Shown here: piece after piece, positions 48,081-59,482 of the stretch
How the letters are laid out: every line of letters begins with the position of its first letter
How positions within the stretch are numbered: position 1 is the stretch's first letter
NCBI RefSeq assembly: GCF_007746795.1
Contig: NZ_CP036343.1
Span: forward strand, 2,033,769 to 2,097,768
Source: Gimesia algae
GTDB lineage: Bacteria; Planctomycetota; Planctomycetia; Planctomycetales; Planctomycetaceae
Direction: 5' to 3'
DNA length: 64,000 nt
Notes under the pieces: generated by a model
What the model was told of the DNA's origin: nothing
Seen by the model: only the letters and a program-made list of their open reading frames with translations
The model's database searches: none
Position numbers and translations under genes: made by a program

Positions 48081-48174
48081 TAGACTGTCTCCGTTTTTAC
48101 TGTAGCAACTCCAAGGCCATTTGGACCGAGTATCATAGATTGAGAGACGCTATGGTTAAATGTGATGCACTTGA
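48081..48174 (-). repeat. Repeat A copy 9 (inverted)
   Basis: On the plus strand it reads TAGACTGTCTCCGTTTTTACTG, then CCATTTGGACCGAGTATCAT, GAGAGACGC and GGTTAAATGTGATGCAC in turn. It is the only copy in minus orientation. It lies just after the DUF1501 gene. The rest of the gap (48175-48337) shows nothing. Confidence 0.88.
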
Positions 48175-48337
48175 GCGAATGAATAGAAAATCGAACTCAC
48201 CAACCGATTCTATGAAGCCATGGTGATGTTCGTGCTTTGGATCCGTTACCGCACTTGAAATTCCCCGGACAGGTCTCCGAGGATGTTAAAATGACCACAC
48301 TCTCTAAAAGTGTAGTTTATCATGCTTGGTCCAGAAA

Positions 48338-48919
48338 TCAGTTACAGGTATATGCCGAGATCCTGACCAGTTTCGGTTTGCCGTCTAAACTATCAAAATA
48401 GGCAGTAGAAGATGCAGACACATCAAAAAGTGTAGCACCAAACATCGCTGTGCAAAACCCATTGAGGGGGATCGTCGCCTGTACTCTGACTGCGAGCAGG
48501 TTTCCAGTCGTTCCTGCATTGAATTCATAAACGGAACCACTGGAGGTTAAGTTGCCAAGGATAATATTACCCGCACATGTCTCGTTTTCATTTGGCGAAT
48601 TTCCGGAATCGTAGTTTGAGGTAAGAGGCACAGGTACCCCTAAAACGGTGTTGGCCGCGGCATAATCGATGCCGACTTCGCGAGGAATTTCCGTCGAATA
48701 ATTACTGAGATTACGCATTGTATTCCACTCGCTCACAGTAGCTAATGCAGCAGAGTCAAGCGCATCATTCAACTCAACCTGGGCTTCCCACAATGTTGCC
48801 AGTTCCAGGACTACACAGAAAAATGTCAGAAAAAATGACCCCCAGATCACCAGCCAGAGAATTGCAATTCCACGCCGATTCTTCTGAGTTCGGTTTTGCT
48901 TTGTATCAATTCGTTTCAT
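48338..48919 (-). CDS. TadE/TadG-like pilus-assembly protein
   Basis: About 193 residues from the ATG at 48919; the frame extends to a TTG at 48967. A basic N-terminus (KNRRGIAILWLVIWGSFFLTFFCVVLELATLW) is followed by VELNDALDSAALATVSEWN, the typical TadG/Flp pilus pattern of one transmembrane helix and an AxDSAALA-like helix. The rest is a beta-rich extracytoplasmic domain with a few cysteines. It lies downstream of a TadE-like gene in the same direction. A role in surface pili or secretion is inferred from family membership. Confidence 0.75.
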   Translation of the reverse strand: MKRIDTKQNRTQKNRRGIAILWLVIWGSFFLTFFCVVLELATLWEAQVELNDALDSAALATVSEWNTMRNLSNYSTEIPREVGIDYAAANTVLGVPVPLTSNYDSGNSPNENETCAGNIILGNLTSSGSVYEFNAGTTGNLLAVRVQATIPLNGFCTAMFGATLFDVSASSTAYFDSLDGKPKLVRISAYTCN

Positions 48920-49278
48920 GAAATAGTTCAACCGGAAACTAACGCTGGTTACATCCAATACAAACAAGCTGACAGCCGGGTTGCCTTAAAGAATTTAGTT
49001 ACTGCCTCTTGGATTCACGAAGTAATCCATTCACACAAAAGGCAAAGTCATGATTTACAGGATGCTGAGAAACAACATCACAAAAGTGTTCCTGTCATTT
49101 TTCCGTTTCTAAAAAATGCACTTTTCAGGATATTAAAGTTATTACTATCTTTTTTTAATCAGAAAATGAATTTGATTTTCATTTGCTGCTCCGCATATCA
49201 ACAGCCACGCTCTTTTAGTTTTTCAAGTGAAAGACAGCAAGACAATCCAGAAGAAATCGCAATATTTCGCTTCTGGTT
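48920..49278. other. Intergenic region between TadG-like and TadE-like genes
   Basis: About 360 AT-leaning bases. No family-matching ORF, repeat or clear terminator was found. Confidence 0.35.
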
Positions 49279-50697
49279 CTAAGGTACAATGGTCAGATCG
49301 CGAATCCCCGGCCCATAGCTGGGGCCGGTGCCAGTAGAAGGTCCCGAAAACTCAGTTCGGTCTCCAGTTGTCGGGTCAATCGCAATGATCGACTGAAGTG
49401 CGTTATCAGATACGAGGATTGTCCCGTCATCCTGTTCGGCAATCCCCTGTGGTGACACAATGGGTGAACCACTCCCCTTGGCTATTCCAGAGATCTGTAT
49501 TCGACTGACTGTGGTCACATTGACAGAAATAATATTGAGATTGCCGACAATCAGCAAATTATCAGACATGTCAAAAATAGCGTCTGTAGGATTACCCATC
49601 CTCTGTGTGACAGGTGTTGAGATCATATCCTCGGTGACAAGAGTACGGTTACCAGTGATGCTGTCGACTTGATACACCCCAGCAAAAGAGGCTTTCCCCA
49701 CGACATAGATCCCCCCTGTGGAATTGACAGCAACAGTATCTCCCGTGGACCAGACGGGGCCGACCCCCACCGTTGAGCTGGAAAGCACCGTCCGATCACC
49801 AGTCGCTGGATTGATACGAATTAAACCAAACGGGTTAGTCAACGCCAGCAGTGTCCCCGAGGGTTCCAGGGCCAATCCAGTGATATTCAACAATGACGCC
49901 CCACTGCCAACGGGTGTACCTGGATGGGAAGAGGAAAGAATCGTCCGATCCCCCGTGGCAGGATCAACGGCAACAATCGACTGCTGATAGAGGTCCGAGT
50001 AAATAATCTGCTGATTAGTGGCATCCCAGAGAATATCCGTCGGCCCCAATGGAGTTGTTCCTGTTCCCGTACTGGAACTCGACGTAATCGAACGATTCGC
50101 AGTATCCGGGTCGACAAGTGAAATGGAAGCAGGACCAGGTGGGATGCTGCTGGCAACATAAACATTCCCGACATAATCCTGAGTTTGTGGCTCCCTATAC
50201 GGCCAGGTTGTCGTTTGTGAGATTCTTTTACCCGAGAGTGAAAATCCTAAAGTCGCCAGGAGATCAGGCGCCAACTGATCCATTTCTACACAAACAGTGA
50301 CACGAACAGCAGCAAGATTGGTCCCGGAAGGCATGTCAGGTGTAGCAGGAGTGGGACAATCACAGGGACCTGTCGTTTGAACAGGGTTGCCTGCGGAAGC
50401 CACATTGTGCTGCAGGATGACACGGCAGTAACCGGAAATATCACCTGTCTGCAATACCCGCTCTACTCGGCTTGCCACATCTCCCACTGAGGAAGGAAGG
50501 GCCGTTATTGACTGTTGAGCCGCCAGGCGGGCTCCTTCACGGCTGGCGAATTCAACCTGCTTCATCTGAGACAGTAACACACCAAACTCAACCATTGCTA
50601 ATACACATATCAACAGGATCGGCAGAGTGAGAATCAGCTCGACAGTGATCACACCTCTTGGTTGTCTTTTTTTATTTGTCAGCTGGTCATTTTTCAT
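49279..50697 (-). CDS. TadE-like protein fused to an NHL-type beta-propeller
   Basis: About 472 residues from the ATG at 50697, supported by GCAGGATAAA directly upstream; an ATG at 50757 has no such site. The N-terminus is TadE-like (RGVITVELILTLPILLICVLAMVEFGVLL, then VEFASREGARLAAQQ). From about residue 175 the protein continues into repeats such as IVAVDPATGDRTILSSS, LIRINPATGDRTVLSSS and IIAIDPTTGDRTEFSGP. These form a propeller of the SMP30/NHL type. A pilus-type subunit carrying a propeller on its surface is unusual. It lies between the giant surface protein and the TadG-like gene. Confidence 0.8.
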   Translation of the reverse strand: MKNDQLTNKKRQPRGVITVELILTLPILLICVLAMVEFGVLLSQMKQVEFASREGARLAAQQSITALPSSVGDVASRVERVLQTGDISGYCRVILQHNVASAGNPVQTTGPCDCPTPATPDMPSGTNLAAVRVTVCVEMDQLAPDLLATLGFSLSGKRISQTTTWPYREPQTQDYVGNVYVASSIPPGPASISLVDPDTANRSITSSSSTGTGTTPLGPTDILWDATNQQIIYSDLYQQSIVAVDPATGDRTILSSSHPGTPVGSGASLLNITGLALEPSGTLLALTNPFGLIRINPATGDRTVLSSSTVGVGPVWSTGDTVAVNSTGGIYVVGKASFAGVYQVDSITGNRTLVTEDMISTPVTQRMGNPTDAIFDMSDNLLIVGNLNIISVNVTTVSRIQISGIAKGSGSPIVSPQGIAEQDDGTILVSDNALQSIIAIDPTTGDRTEFSGPSTGTGPSYGPGIRDLTIVP

Positions 50698-50849
50698 TTT
50701 ATCCTGCCTGAGATTCTGAATGTCTGCATCATTTTCAGTCCCATTTGCAATTTCCATTTCGACTGAAGATCAACCTGAAGTGCCTTAACATCCATTCATG
50801 AAACTAACCAACTGGTTACAACTTTTGGCACACACTAAAACGTTCAAAA

Positions 50850-50876
50850 GCCCAGATGCCTGACAGGCATCTGGGC
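50850..50876 (-). terminator. Strong hairpin terminator after the giant surface-protein gene
   Basis: GCCCAGATGCCT and AGGCATCTGGGC form a perfect 12-bp stem with a 3-base loop. On the minus strand TTTT follows immediately and another T-run comes after. It starts 26 bases beyond the giant gene's stop. Confidence 0.8.
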
Positions 50877-50902
50877 AACCAGATTTTTCCCTCTGGGAAA
50901 TA

Positions 50903-53900
50903 TCAAATCAAAGCCATGATCCCTGCTGGATCTGCAAAGACGTCATCAATTTTTGCTGTTTCTGCTCCATTCCCTTCCAGACTCAGATTGGAAATGCTGC
51001 CTGATACTCCCTCTGATGCGAAAGCCAGAAATACCGGGAACAAAGAACTGTCATTCAAGCCAGGTGGAGGATTTCCGACATCAACCGTCACAGTATTTCC
51101 GGAATTCAGAGTCAGGGCCCCTGTCACAGTCAGGCTGTCAAAGACATTGCCCGGAGCGATCAGGTCGAAGATCAGTTCACCAGACGACGCGACTACCAGA
51201 TCGCCTGTGATAAATCCCACACCAAAAAAGTCCAGTGATCCGAACAACGTCATCGTGGAAGCCTGAGCGATAAATACTCCAGAGGTGACATCTCCGAGAT
51301 TCATATTTCCGGAGGCAGTCAGAGAAACCATTCCAAATTCCGAAACAATTTCACCTGTATAAATCAGGTTGCCACTATTTGCCGCCATTGTGATGGAAGC
51401 ACTCCCTGAAACGGTGGACGCTGCTGAGCCATTGATTGCATCAGCTTCAACGTAAACCAGAGACGCTGTCACATCATTATTCCCCAGATTGATAGTGCCA
51501 CCGTGGATACTAGTGACAGAGAAATTCCCCGCATTCAGATCACCATTCAGTGTCAGGTGGCGACCTCCCGCGGTAGAGATGAATCCATCATTGGTCGTGG
51601 CCGACTTCAAGTTGATGTCATGACTACCAGTGCCAGCCTGGAGATTGATACCCGCGAATAAACCGGTCGAAATGAGATCTGTACCTGACAGACTCAAATA
51701 TCCTGTGTGATTTACGTTAATTCCATAACCAAACTTATTTCCGCTAACAGTAATATCCCTGTTGTTAGCCATAGTCAGATTGATACCATTCGACTCAAAT
51801 GCACCTGCGGTCACATTGCCATTCAGCATCACACTACCGCCGGTATGATTCAGGTCTACCAGTCCCGTACCCGTACCAATGTTCGAATTGGCGAGAAAAT
51901 TCCGTCCGCTGGTTGAGATAAAATCACCATTACTCGTCGTCACCGATCGCACGGAAACATCGCTGTTTCCGGTACCACCCACGATTTCAATACTGGCACC
52001 TGTGGTACTGGAAACCAGGTCAGTACCTGCCATGCTGATGGTGCCGGTATGATTGATGTCAATCGCTTCACCGCTGCCCAGAACTCCCGAAGTAATAATA
52101 TCCCGTGTGTTGGCAACCGTCAGATGGATGCCGTCAGACTGGAACGTGCTCGCAGTCACATTGCCATTCAGCATCACACTACCGCCGGTATGATTCAGGT
52201 CTACCAGTCCCGTACCCGTATAGATGTTCGAGTTGGCGATGAAATTCCTGCCACCTGTCGAAATGAAGTCTCCCCCATCAGTGGTCACCGATCTCACTGA
52301 CGTATCGTGATTGCCAGTTCCAGCAACAATCGTAATCGAGGCATCGTCCGTACTGTTTTCAGCCGAAAGGTCTGAACCACCGGCGCTGATTACTCCTGAT
52401 TGATTGAACGCAATGTTACCATTCGTCGCAGTGATATCTCTACCGCCATTTACATTGAGATTCCCCCCGCTGGTTGTAACGGAAGCTGCGGTCAGACCAG
52501 TCTGCACATTTATGGTTTCGGCAGTTAAATCAATACCCGCTGTTCCCAGATCAAGATTGGCACCGTTTACAGTAATGGTATCCGTACCTGAGCCGCCATT
52601 GATTACCAGCAGGTCCGTTGGCGTGCTGAAAACAGTCTCTTCAATCGTAGATCCAGTCAGACGCGTGGTAGCGCCATCCACTCGCGAGAGGACAGCCGAA
52701 TCATTTCCTCCCAGGAGGTTAAAGGTTTTGACGGCTGCAGTGGTAGTATCTGTAATGGGATCAAGTCCCAGGAAATTGACGAGTGAAGTGACAGCACCTG
52801 CAACAAATTCAATATTACCATCATTAGCATTGTCGTAATTGTAAGTAAGCGAATCAAAAGTGCCGCCCTCCAGGATCAGAGAGTCACTGCCTGCGCCTCC
52901 CAGTCCGTCGAAGGTCACCCCGTCTATCGGGATCGGATTACCTGCATCAGCGCCAACACCTGGTATGACAGGAAGACCACCATCAAAATCTATTGTGAGT
53001 GAATCGCTAGTCCCCTCGGCACCGGTGATAATGACCTCGCTGGTGGCAAAGTAGGCGCGACGGGCAATTTCTACTCCACCACGATACAGAGTGATTTCAT
53101 CATCATTAGTGCTGGGAGTTCCCTGATCTTCGAGTTGCAGAACATAATCTCCGGCACCACTGACGATGATCGGCAGCAGAGGCGCCCCGGTCAGTCTGAG
53201 GATTTCACTGGAACCGGCTGGCAGAATGTCATATACAAACGCGGTATCATCCCCATTGGCATCCTGGCTGCTGTTAATGATCAATCCGGAAGTGATGACA
53301 TCACCATGAATGGCTTTAATCACATCAAATTGATCAAACGGTGCCGTATCAACGAGATCGATGGCAGAGGTATCGACCGTCAGTACAGAGCCGCTCGAAA
53401 AATCGATATTACCGGAAGCAGTTGAGAACAAAACCGGGCCAAAATTGGGGCTGACGAGATGCAGTGCGATATTCAGGTTACCGCCGGCTGTATTGAGTTG
53501 ACCGCCGATCGTCGTTTGTTTGTGGTCAAACGACGCCTCTCCGCCGAAGGTCCGGATGTCATCATAGGTCCCGGTTGTGAGATTTCCACTGCCGTTACCG
53601 GAAGTGAAATCGCCGCCTCCCGTGCTCACGTCACTTTGCAGAGTGACCTGACCATGATTCCAGGAAATATTCCCACCTGCTGTATTGACGGCGCCACCAA
53701 TCGAGAGATCCGTTCCTGCAGAAGTGAAACCACCACCATCTGTGGTCACGCTGCCTGTAACATTAACTGAGCCCGCAGAATCAAGTGTAATCGCAGCTGT
53801 CCCGCCGCCGTTCTGTGCATCCAGCAGACCACGCACGTCGATCTTGCCAGTCGATGTCTTAATATTGATATCACCGTTCGAGACGCGAATATCATCATAC

Positions 53901-56900
53901 GTCCCTGTGGAAAGGGTAGTCCCCTTGGTGGCGATGAAAGAACCGCCGGTCACATCACCATTCAGCGAGATCGCTCCCGTATGATCGTCCAGATCCACGG
54001 CACCAGCAATAACATAAATCGCTCCCCCCACAGACAGGTTTGTTCCAGAAGAAGTGAAACCGCCACCATCGGTCGTCACTCTGCCTGTAACATTAACTGA
54101 GCCCGCAGAATCAAGTGTAATCGCAGCTGTCCCGCCGCCGTTTTGAGCATCCAGCAGACCACGTACGTCGATCTTGCCAGTCGATGTCTTAATATTGATA
54201 TCACCGTTCGAGACGCGAATATCATCATACGTCCCTGTGGAAAGGGTAGTCCCCTTGGTGGCGATAAAAGAACCGCCGGTCACATCACCATTCAGCGAGA
54301 TCGCTCCCGTATGATCGTCCAGATCCACGGCACCAGCAATAACATAAATTGCTCCCCCCACAGACAGGTTCGTTCCAGAAGAAGTGAAACCACCTCCATC
54401 GGTCGTCACATTGCCTGTAACATTAACTGAGCCCGCAGAATCAAGTGTAATCGCAGCTGTCCCGCCACCGTTTTGAGCATTCAGATGACCACGCACGTCA
54501 ATCTTGCCAGCAATAGTAGTGATGTTGATATTACCTGCCGTGGCATAAATATCATCGTAATTTCCCGTGGAAAGAGTATTCCCAGTAGATGTAAAAGAAT
54601 CCACGATTACATCATTATTGAGAGTCACGGTCTCGGCATCAATGATTAAATCAAGATCCACAGAATAGATATTACCCGTCAGGAACTGATCCAATCCCCC
54701 TCCCCCATTTATCGTCAGTGAACCGGTGGGGTTGGTGAAAGTGGTATTCTCGAAACTACTCCCGCTCAGACTGGAGGTGGACCCGTTATCGGTCAGCGTA
54801 GCCACATCTCCCCCCTCGGTGAGATTAAAGACCGCGTTGGTGGTCGTACCAGTATTTGTAATGGGCTCCAGACCGACATAATTGATGCTCGAGCCATCCA
54901 GGCTGACGCTGCCATCGTGGGCATTCTCATAGTTATAGATTGTGTCGGTGTGGCTGCCGTGGGAAATCAGTAGTTCATCGGAACCACTGCCTCCTAAACC
55001 ATTGAAGAACACCTCATGGACGGGAATGGGATCACCGCCACTGAAATCGACCTCCAGCGAATCACTGGAATTCGTAGCCCCGATCACGCGCACTTCACTT
55101 GTGCGGTCCATTAGCTGACTGGCAATGAGATTTCCATCCCGGTAGATTTCGACCTCATCATCGGCCGTCCCCGCTCCGAAATCATTACGGACCACGCGGT
55201 AATTTCCCGCACCGCTGACCACCAGGGGAACCAGGACCGATTCAAAATTCTGGATGGTGATACCATCCAGGGCTGAACTCGGGCCATCAGTCCCAAACGT
55301 GTAGGGAGTGGTGCTGCTATACACTGTAAAAAAGTCGGCCAGGGCGGCCTGCACGGCGGCGTCCTGTGCCTCGACATCGCTCAAGGAAAGAAACAGCGTG
55401 TCATTTCCGTGGCCCCCATCGTAGGTCAGGGTATGACCGCGATCCAGAGATGCCGTCACCGTATCGTTGTTGTTATTAGAATAAATCAATAACGTGCTGG
55501 AAAACTGGACCTCTTCTAAATTGAGCGAATCATTTCCACCCGTCCCATAAATCCTGACCCCCGTCTTCCCGCCATCATCAATGACATCGACATCGTTATC
55601 AAATCCGTCCGCCAGACCGATAACAGTGTTGTCGCTCAGTGCCAGAATCGTCGCGGTCTGACCACCATTGTTTCCAGAAAACGAATCAGAGCTGTTGTTT
55701 GTTCCCGAGTAGAGGAAGGTCGCATCGGCAGCGCCAATGATGAACTGGTCATCCCCGTGACCGCCCTGATACCGTACGCCAGCTGAAATATCAGATGTGG
55801 TAATCGTGTCGTTGTTATTGCCACCATAGATCTGGAACGTGTCATCATAGTTCTTGAATTCCACGTCGGCAAAATTCAGAATGTCATTCCCACCCGTTCC
55901 ATCCACGCGCACGTTGCTATGACCATCGACGTCGATCTCATCGACTTGCACGGCTCCATCGTTGAAGCCACTGGCCAGGCCGATAATCGTGTTATCGCTC
56001 AGGGCCAGAATCGTCGCGGTCTGACCACTGTCGTTCCCGGAAAACGAATCGGAGCTGTTATTCGTCCCTGAATAGAGGAAGGTCGCATCAGCATCACCAA
56101 TGATGAACTGATCGTTTCCATGACCACCCTGATACCGCACACCCGCCGAAATGTTGGAGGTCGTAATCGTATCGCTATTATTACCACCGTAGACCTGGAA
56201 CGTGTCGTCATAACCTGTAAATGTCACGTCAGAAAAGTTGAGAATGTCATTCCCATTTGTGCCATCCACCCGCACATTGCTCTTGCCATTCACGTCAATC
56301 ACGTCCACACCGTTATTGAAGCCGCTGGCCAGGCCGATAATCGCGTTATCACTCAGGGCCAGAATCGTCGCGGTCTGACCACTGTCGTTCCCGGAAAACG
56401 AATCGGAGCTGTTATTCGTCCCTGAATAGAGGAAGGTCGCATCAGCATCGCCAATGATGAACTGATCGCTTCCATGACCACCCTGATACCGCACACCCGC
56501 CGAAATGTTGGAGGTCGTAATCGTATCGCTATTATTACCACCGTAGACCTGGAACGTGTCGTCATAACCTGTAAATGTCACGTCAGAGAAGTTGAGAATG
56601 TCATTCCCATTTGTGCCATCCACCCGCACGTTGCTCTTGCCATTCACGTCAATCACGTCCACACTGTTGTTGAAGACGCTGGACAGACCAATCACCGTGT
56701 TGTCACTGAGTGCCTGAATTGTCGCGGTCTGACCACTATCGTTCCCGGAAAACGAATCGGAGCTGTTATTCGTCCCTGAATAGAGGAAGGTCGCATCAGC
56801 ATCACCAATGATGAACTGATCGTTTCCATGACCACCCTGATACCGTACGCCAGCTGAAATATCAGATGTGGTGATCGTGTCGCTATTATTACCACCATAG

Positions 56901-57579
56901 ACCTGGAACGTGTCATCATAGTTCTTGAATTCCACGTCGGAGAAGTTGAGGATGTCATTGCTGTTCGTGCCATCCACGCGCACGTTGCTTCTGCCATTCA
57001 CGTCAATCACGTCCACACTGTTGTTGAAGACGCTGGACAGACCAATCACCGTGTTGTCACTGAGTGCCTGAATTGTCGTCAACCCGGAGCCGCTTGCCGT
57101 AAAGGAATCCGAACTGTTGTTGGTACCTGAGTAGAGAAACGTGACATCAGCATCGCCAGTGATAAACTGGTCATTGCCATGCCCCCCTGTCAACTGGGCC
57201 GTAATGCTCAAGCCGTCCAGATCAGACAGATCAACGGTGTCCTGGTTATTGCCACCATTGATGGAGAGGCTGGTGATCGATGACACAAGGAGACTCCCCC
57301 CCCCAGATCCGTCGAGTAAGCGCTCCCATTCGTACTGAATTCCAGGAGGCCAGTGCCTGACTGTTCGCGCAGAGTCAAGCTGTCATCACCTGAAGACCCC
57401 TGAAATGTCACATCCGTTCCGGATAAAATTGAAACAAAAGTGAGTAGTGTACGATCTTCTAAAGATTCAACTGCCTGAGCCCTGCCAGGCAAGTAAGCCC
57501 GAGATTGAAATCGACGACGATATTTCTGACTTTTGGTGGGGATGCGGAATAAATTTTTCAGCCAGTTCGTCAGTAACAT
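50903..57579 (-). CDS. Giant repetitive surface protein, frame broken at a G9 tract
   Basis: About 2200 residues if the frame is repaired. The start is the ATG at 57579 with AAGGA eight bases upstream. The leader has a basic stretch and VESLEDRTLLTFV, the LEPR-xLL-like motif of planctomycete surface proteins. At 57296-57304 (nine Gs on the coding strand) the reading frame breaks. The downstream part is open to 50903 and rejoins with one more, or two fewer, G. It contains about five ~118-residue repeats (GGHGNDQFIIGDADATFLYSG-like, DVIDVNGKSNVRVDGTNGND), then three ~110-residue repeats (LSTGTYDDIRVSNGDINIKT, AQNGGGTAAITLDSAGSVNV). A cell-surface or adhesive role is inferred. No PEP-CTERM-like end was seen. 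Confidence 0.75.
53700..54500 (-). repeat. 330-bp direct repeats inside the giant gene
   Basis: Two almost identical 330-bp units and a more diverged third one. ATCTTGCCAGTCGATGTCTT, for example, recurs at about 53840 and 54170. They encode the ~110-residue units. Confidence 0.8.
55640..57100 (-). repeat. 354-bp direct repeats inside the giant gene
   Basis: Near-identical 354-bp units. GACCTGGAACGTGTCGTCAT recurs at about 56190 and 56545, with more diverged copies on both sides. They encode ~118-residue beta-rich repeats. Confidence 0.8.
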
Positions 57580-57683
57580 CTTGTTTTCCTTCATGTGGGG
57601 ATATTCAAAAATCTTGATGCAATTGATTCCACGTAGACTTGTCATTTCTGACGCAACTACTCTGCCAAATTATAAACCGGTAC

Positions 57684-57707
57684 ATTAATGAATATATATT
57701 CATTAAT
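57684..57707. promoter_or_regulatory. Perfect 24-bp palindrome upstream of the giant surface-protein gene
   Basis: The half-site is ATTAATGAATAT, mirrored exactly, and a further TTCATTAAATATTAT lies nearby. It is about 105 bases before the start at 57579, in a very AT-rich stretch. This is a candidate operator or extended regulatory site; the regulator is unknown. Confidence 0.5.
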
Positions 57708-58810
57708 AATATTACGTTCATTAAATATTATATACTGCTGTACTTTTCAATGTAATAATTGTTAATTTAAGTAATTTTCACAAAGTTTTCAGGTCGTAAC
57801 GAGTAATCAACAAGTCCACTTTCAAATAGGTGTCACGAACGACCAGATGTGTGACAGAAATATAGTTGCATCAACGAATAATTAAATAATATTGCCCATT
57901 TGGAATTTTCTAATCAGTTCTCTCCCCTGAAAAGACAATCTCCCCCACGCGCATAGAGACCGCATTTCAACGGTTCCCTGCCGCTGATCGCAGCTCGTTG
58001 AAACAGATAGAACGCCCCCTGATTCCTCTGCCAGTTCCTGACGAATCACAGGGTAGAAATGGAAGATTCCGTACAGTAATATTGCCTGAATCGATTGCAG
58101 TTTTGATCGGGTACCAGCATTGCCAGCCAGACTGATCGCACTGCCCTGACAGTCTGTTGAAAAGATCTCAGCGCAATCTCTCCGCCATTTACTTTTCAAT
58201 AATCAGGCACTGGTCTCAGGGAAGACTATTGCAATCGCCTGCAGAAGCGGATCACTGCAATAATCGAAATGATGCAAGAAAAAAACCATACGCAGGGCAT
58301 CAGATATGAACCAGGTTGTCAGCCCGGTACCAGGTTATCGGCGCATCGGTTTCTAAATCAGAAATTTGCTGCTCAGGGAAATATCTGGATTAAATGATCG
58401 TTCTCATCTTCACTCAACTCGATCCGCTGTTTCCCATCGAATGCAAATCTTCGACATTTAGGGACACTACGATGAGCAGGAGCTCTAATGTTTATCGTTT
58501 TGTCCTGCTCTAAAATGCAACCCACCTCGATCCATTTATACCCCTCGAGTTAAAACACAAACCTTTTAGCTTGCATCAAGCTATATGCATGGGTACAAGA
58601 GTGTAAAACAAATAAGAGAGATTAGCTCTGTATGTGCTTGCCCCCTGCCCGTAAAACAATCCGTCACTAAATCAAATAGAATCAGCAAGGCATTCGCTGT
58701 TAGCTCATACCCTGATAGGTGTAAGCGATGAATCGATTTGTGACAAAAAACTGGTTGTCTTAACAATTTTTCCTGAAACTGTCTCAACACAGAAGATTTT
58801 CACCCGGGCC
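57708..58810. other. Long intergenic region between the giant gene and the sigma factor
   Basis: About 1.1 kb separating divergent genes. Minus-strand frames at 57882-58199 (TTG start) and 58581-58790 have no family match or ribosome site. A 17-base palindrome, TAGCTTGCATCAAGCTA, lies at 58567-58583. Nothing else was recognised. Confidence 0.35.
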
Positions 58811-59371
58811 ATGAGTATCCCCACAATCTCTACCACGCTCATCAATCATGCTGCTCAGCGGGATCCCGATTCCTGTAACAGATTAATGGAACTTTCTGAG
58901 TGGATTTTATTCAGGATCGCCAGTCGTGTGCTGGACCACAGGGAGGATGTGGAAGATGTAGTACAGGAGACACTGGCTGCAGTAGTCAAGGTGATGTCGA
59001 CGGAGAACCTGCATCTCGAATATGGTCGGCATAGTTATATCAGGCTGCTGAAAACATGTCTGCGCAATGTTTCTGCCAATCATTTTCGCAAAAAACAACT
59101 CACCCCCACTGGTGGCACCGACAATCTCATCCTCCTGCATAACCTGATCGATGACAACATTGAAACGGTTGAAGAAAAACAGGATATTGCCGAGGGAATG
59201 ATTGAACTGGCCGGGTTGACAGAGAACGAAAAACAGGTCCTGAGACTGTATTTTTTTGCCGGAAAGACTGCCCGGGAGATCGCCGACGAAACAGGCATGA
59301 CACCCGCAAATGCTCGGCAGATCCAGTCACGCGCGCTCCGGAAAATTCGCGATTTTCTCGGCGAAGATTGA
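58811..59371 (+). CDS. ECF-type RNA polymerase sigma factor
   Basis: 186 residues. Region 2 is RIASRVLDHREDVEDVVQETL and region 4 is LTENEKQVLRLYFFAGKTAREIADETG, followed by TPANARQIQSRALRKIRDFL, a helix-turn-helix of sigma-70 type. A variable linker joins the two, without a sigma-1 region, as in ECF factors. The ribosome site is poor. The next gene, 111 bases on, encodes a kinase with a zinc anti-sigma-like motif, the planctomycete arrangement in which a kinase controls its partner ECF sigma. Confidence 0.9.
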   Translation: MSIPTISTTLINHAAQRDPDSCNRLMELSEWILFRIASRVLDHREDVEDVVQETLAAVVKVMSTENLHLEYGRHSYIRLLKTCLRNVSANHFRKKQLTPTGGTDNLILLHNLIDDNIETVEEKQDIAEGMIELAGLTENEKQVLRLYFFAGKTAREIADETGMTPANARQIQSRALRKIRDFLGED

Positions 59372-59482
59372 AAAGTCTATATTTTCGATAGATTGGTTGT
59401 CACATTTCAGCCTGTCATCAACACTGTTACTTAAGCAAAAGATAGTTTACTGATGCTGAATCTGTACTAAGGACCTGAACTG

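Noticed and set aside
10628..48174. Repeat A as a CRISPR or integron attC array
   Set aside because: Copies are about 94 bp and lie 1-12 kb apart between ordinary genes, with no cas genes, no integron integrase and no cassette array.
53700..57100. Direct repeats in the giant gene as CRISPR or satellite DNA
   Set aside because: The units are multiples of three (330 and 354 bp) and stay in one long reading frame, so they are protein-coding repeats.
57882..58199. 105-codon minus-strand frame upstream of the giant gene
   Set aside because: It starts at TTG with no ribosome site, has no family features, and lies in an otherwise gene-free AT-rich region.
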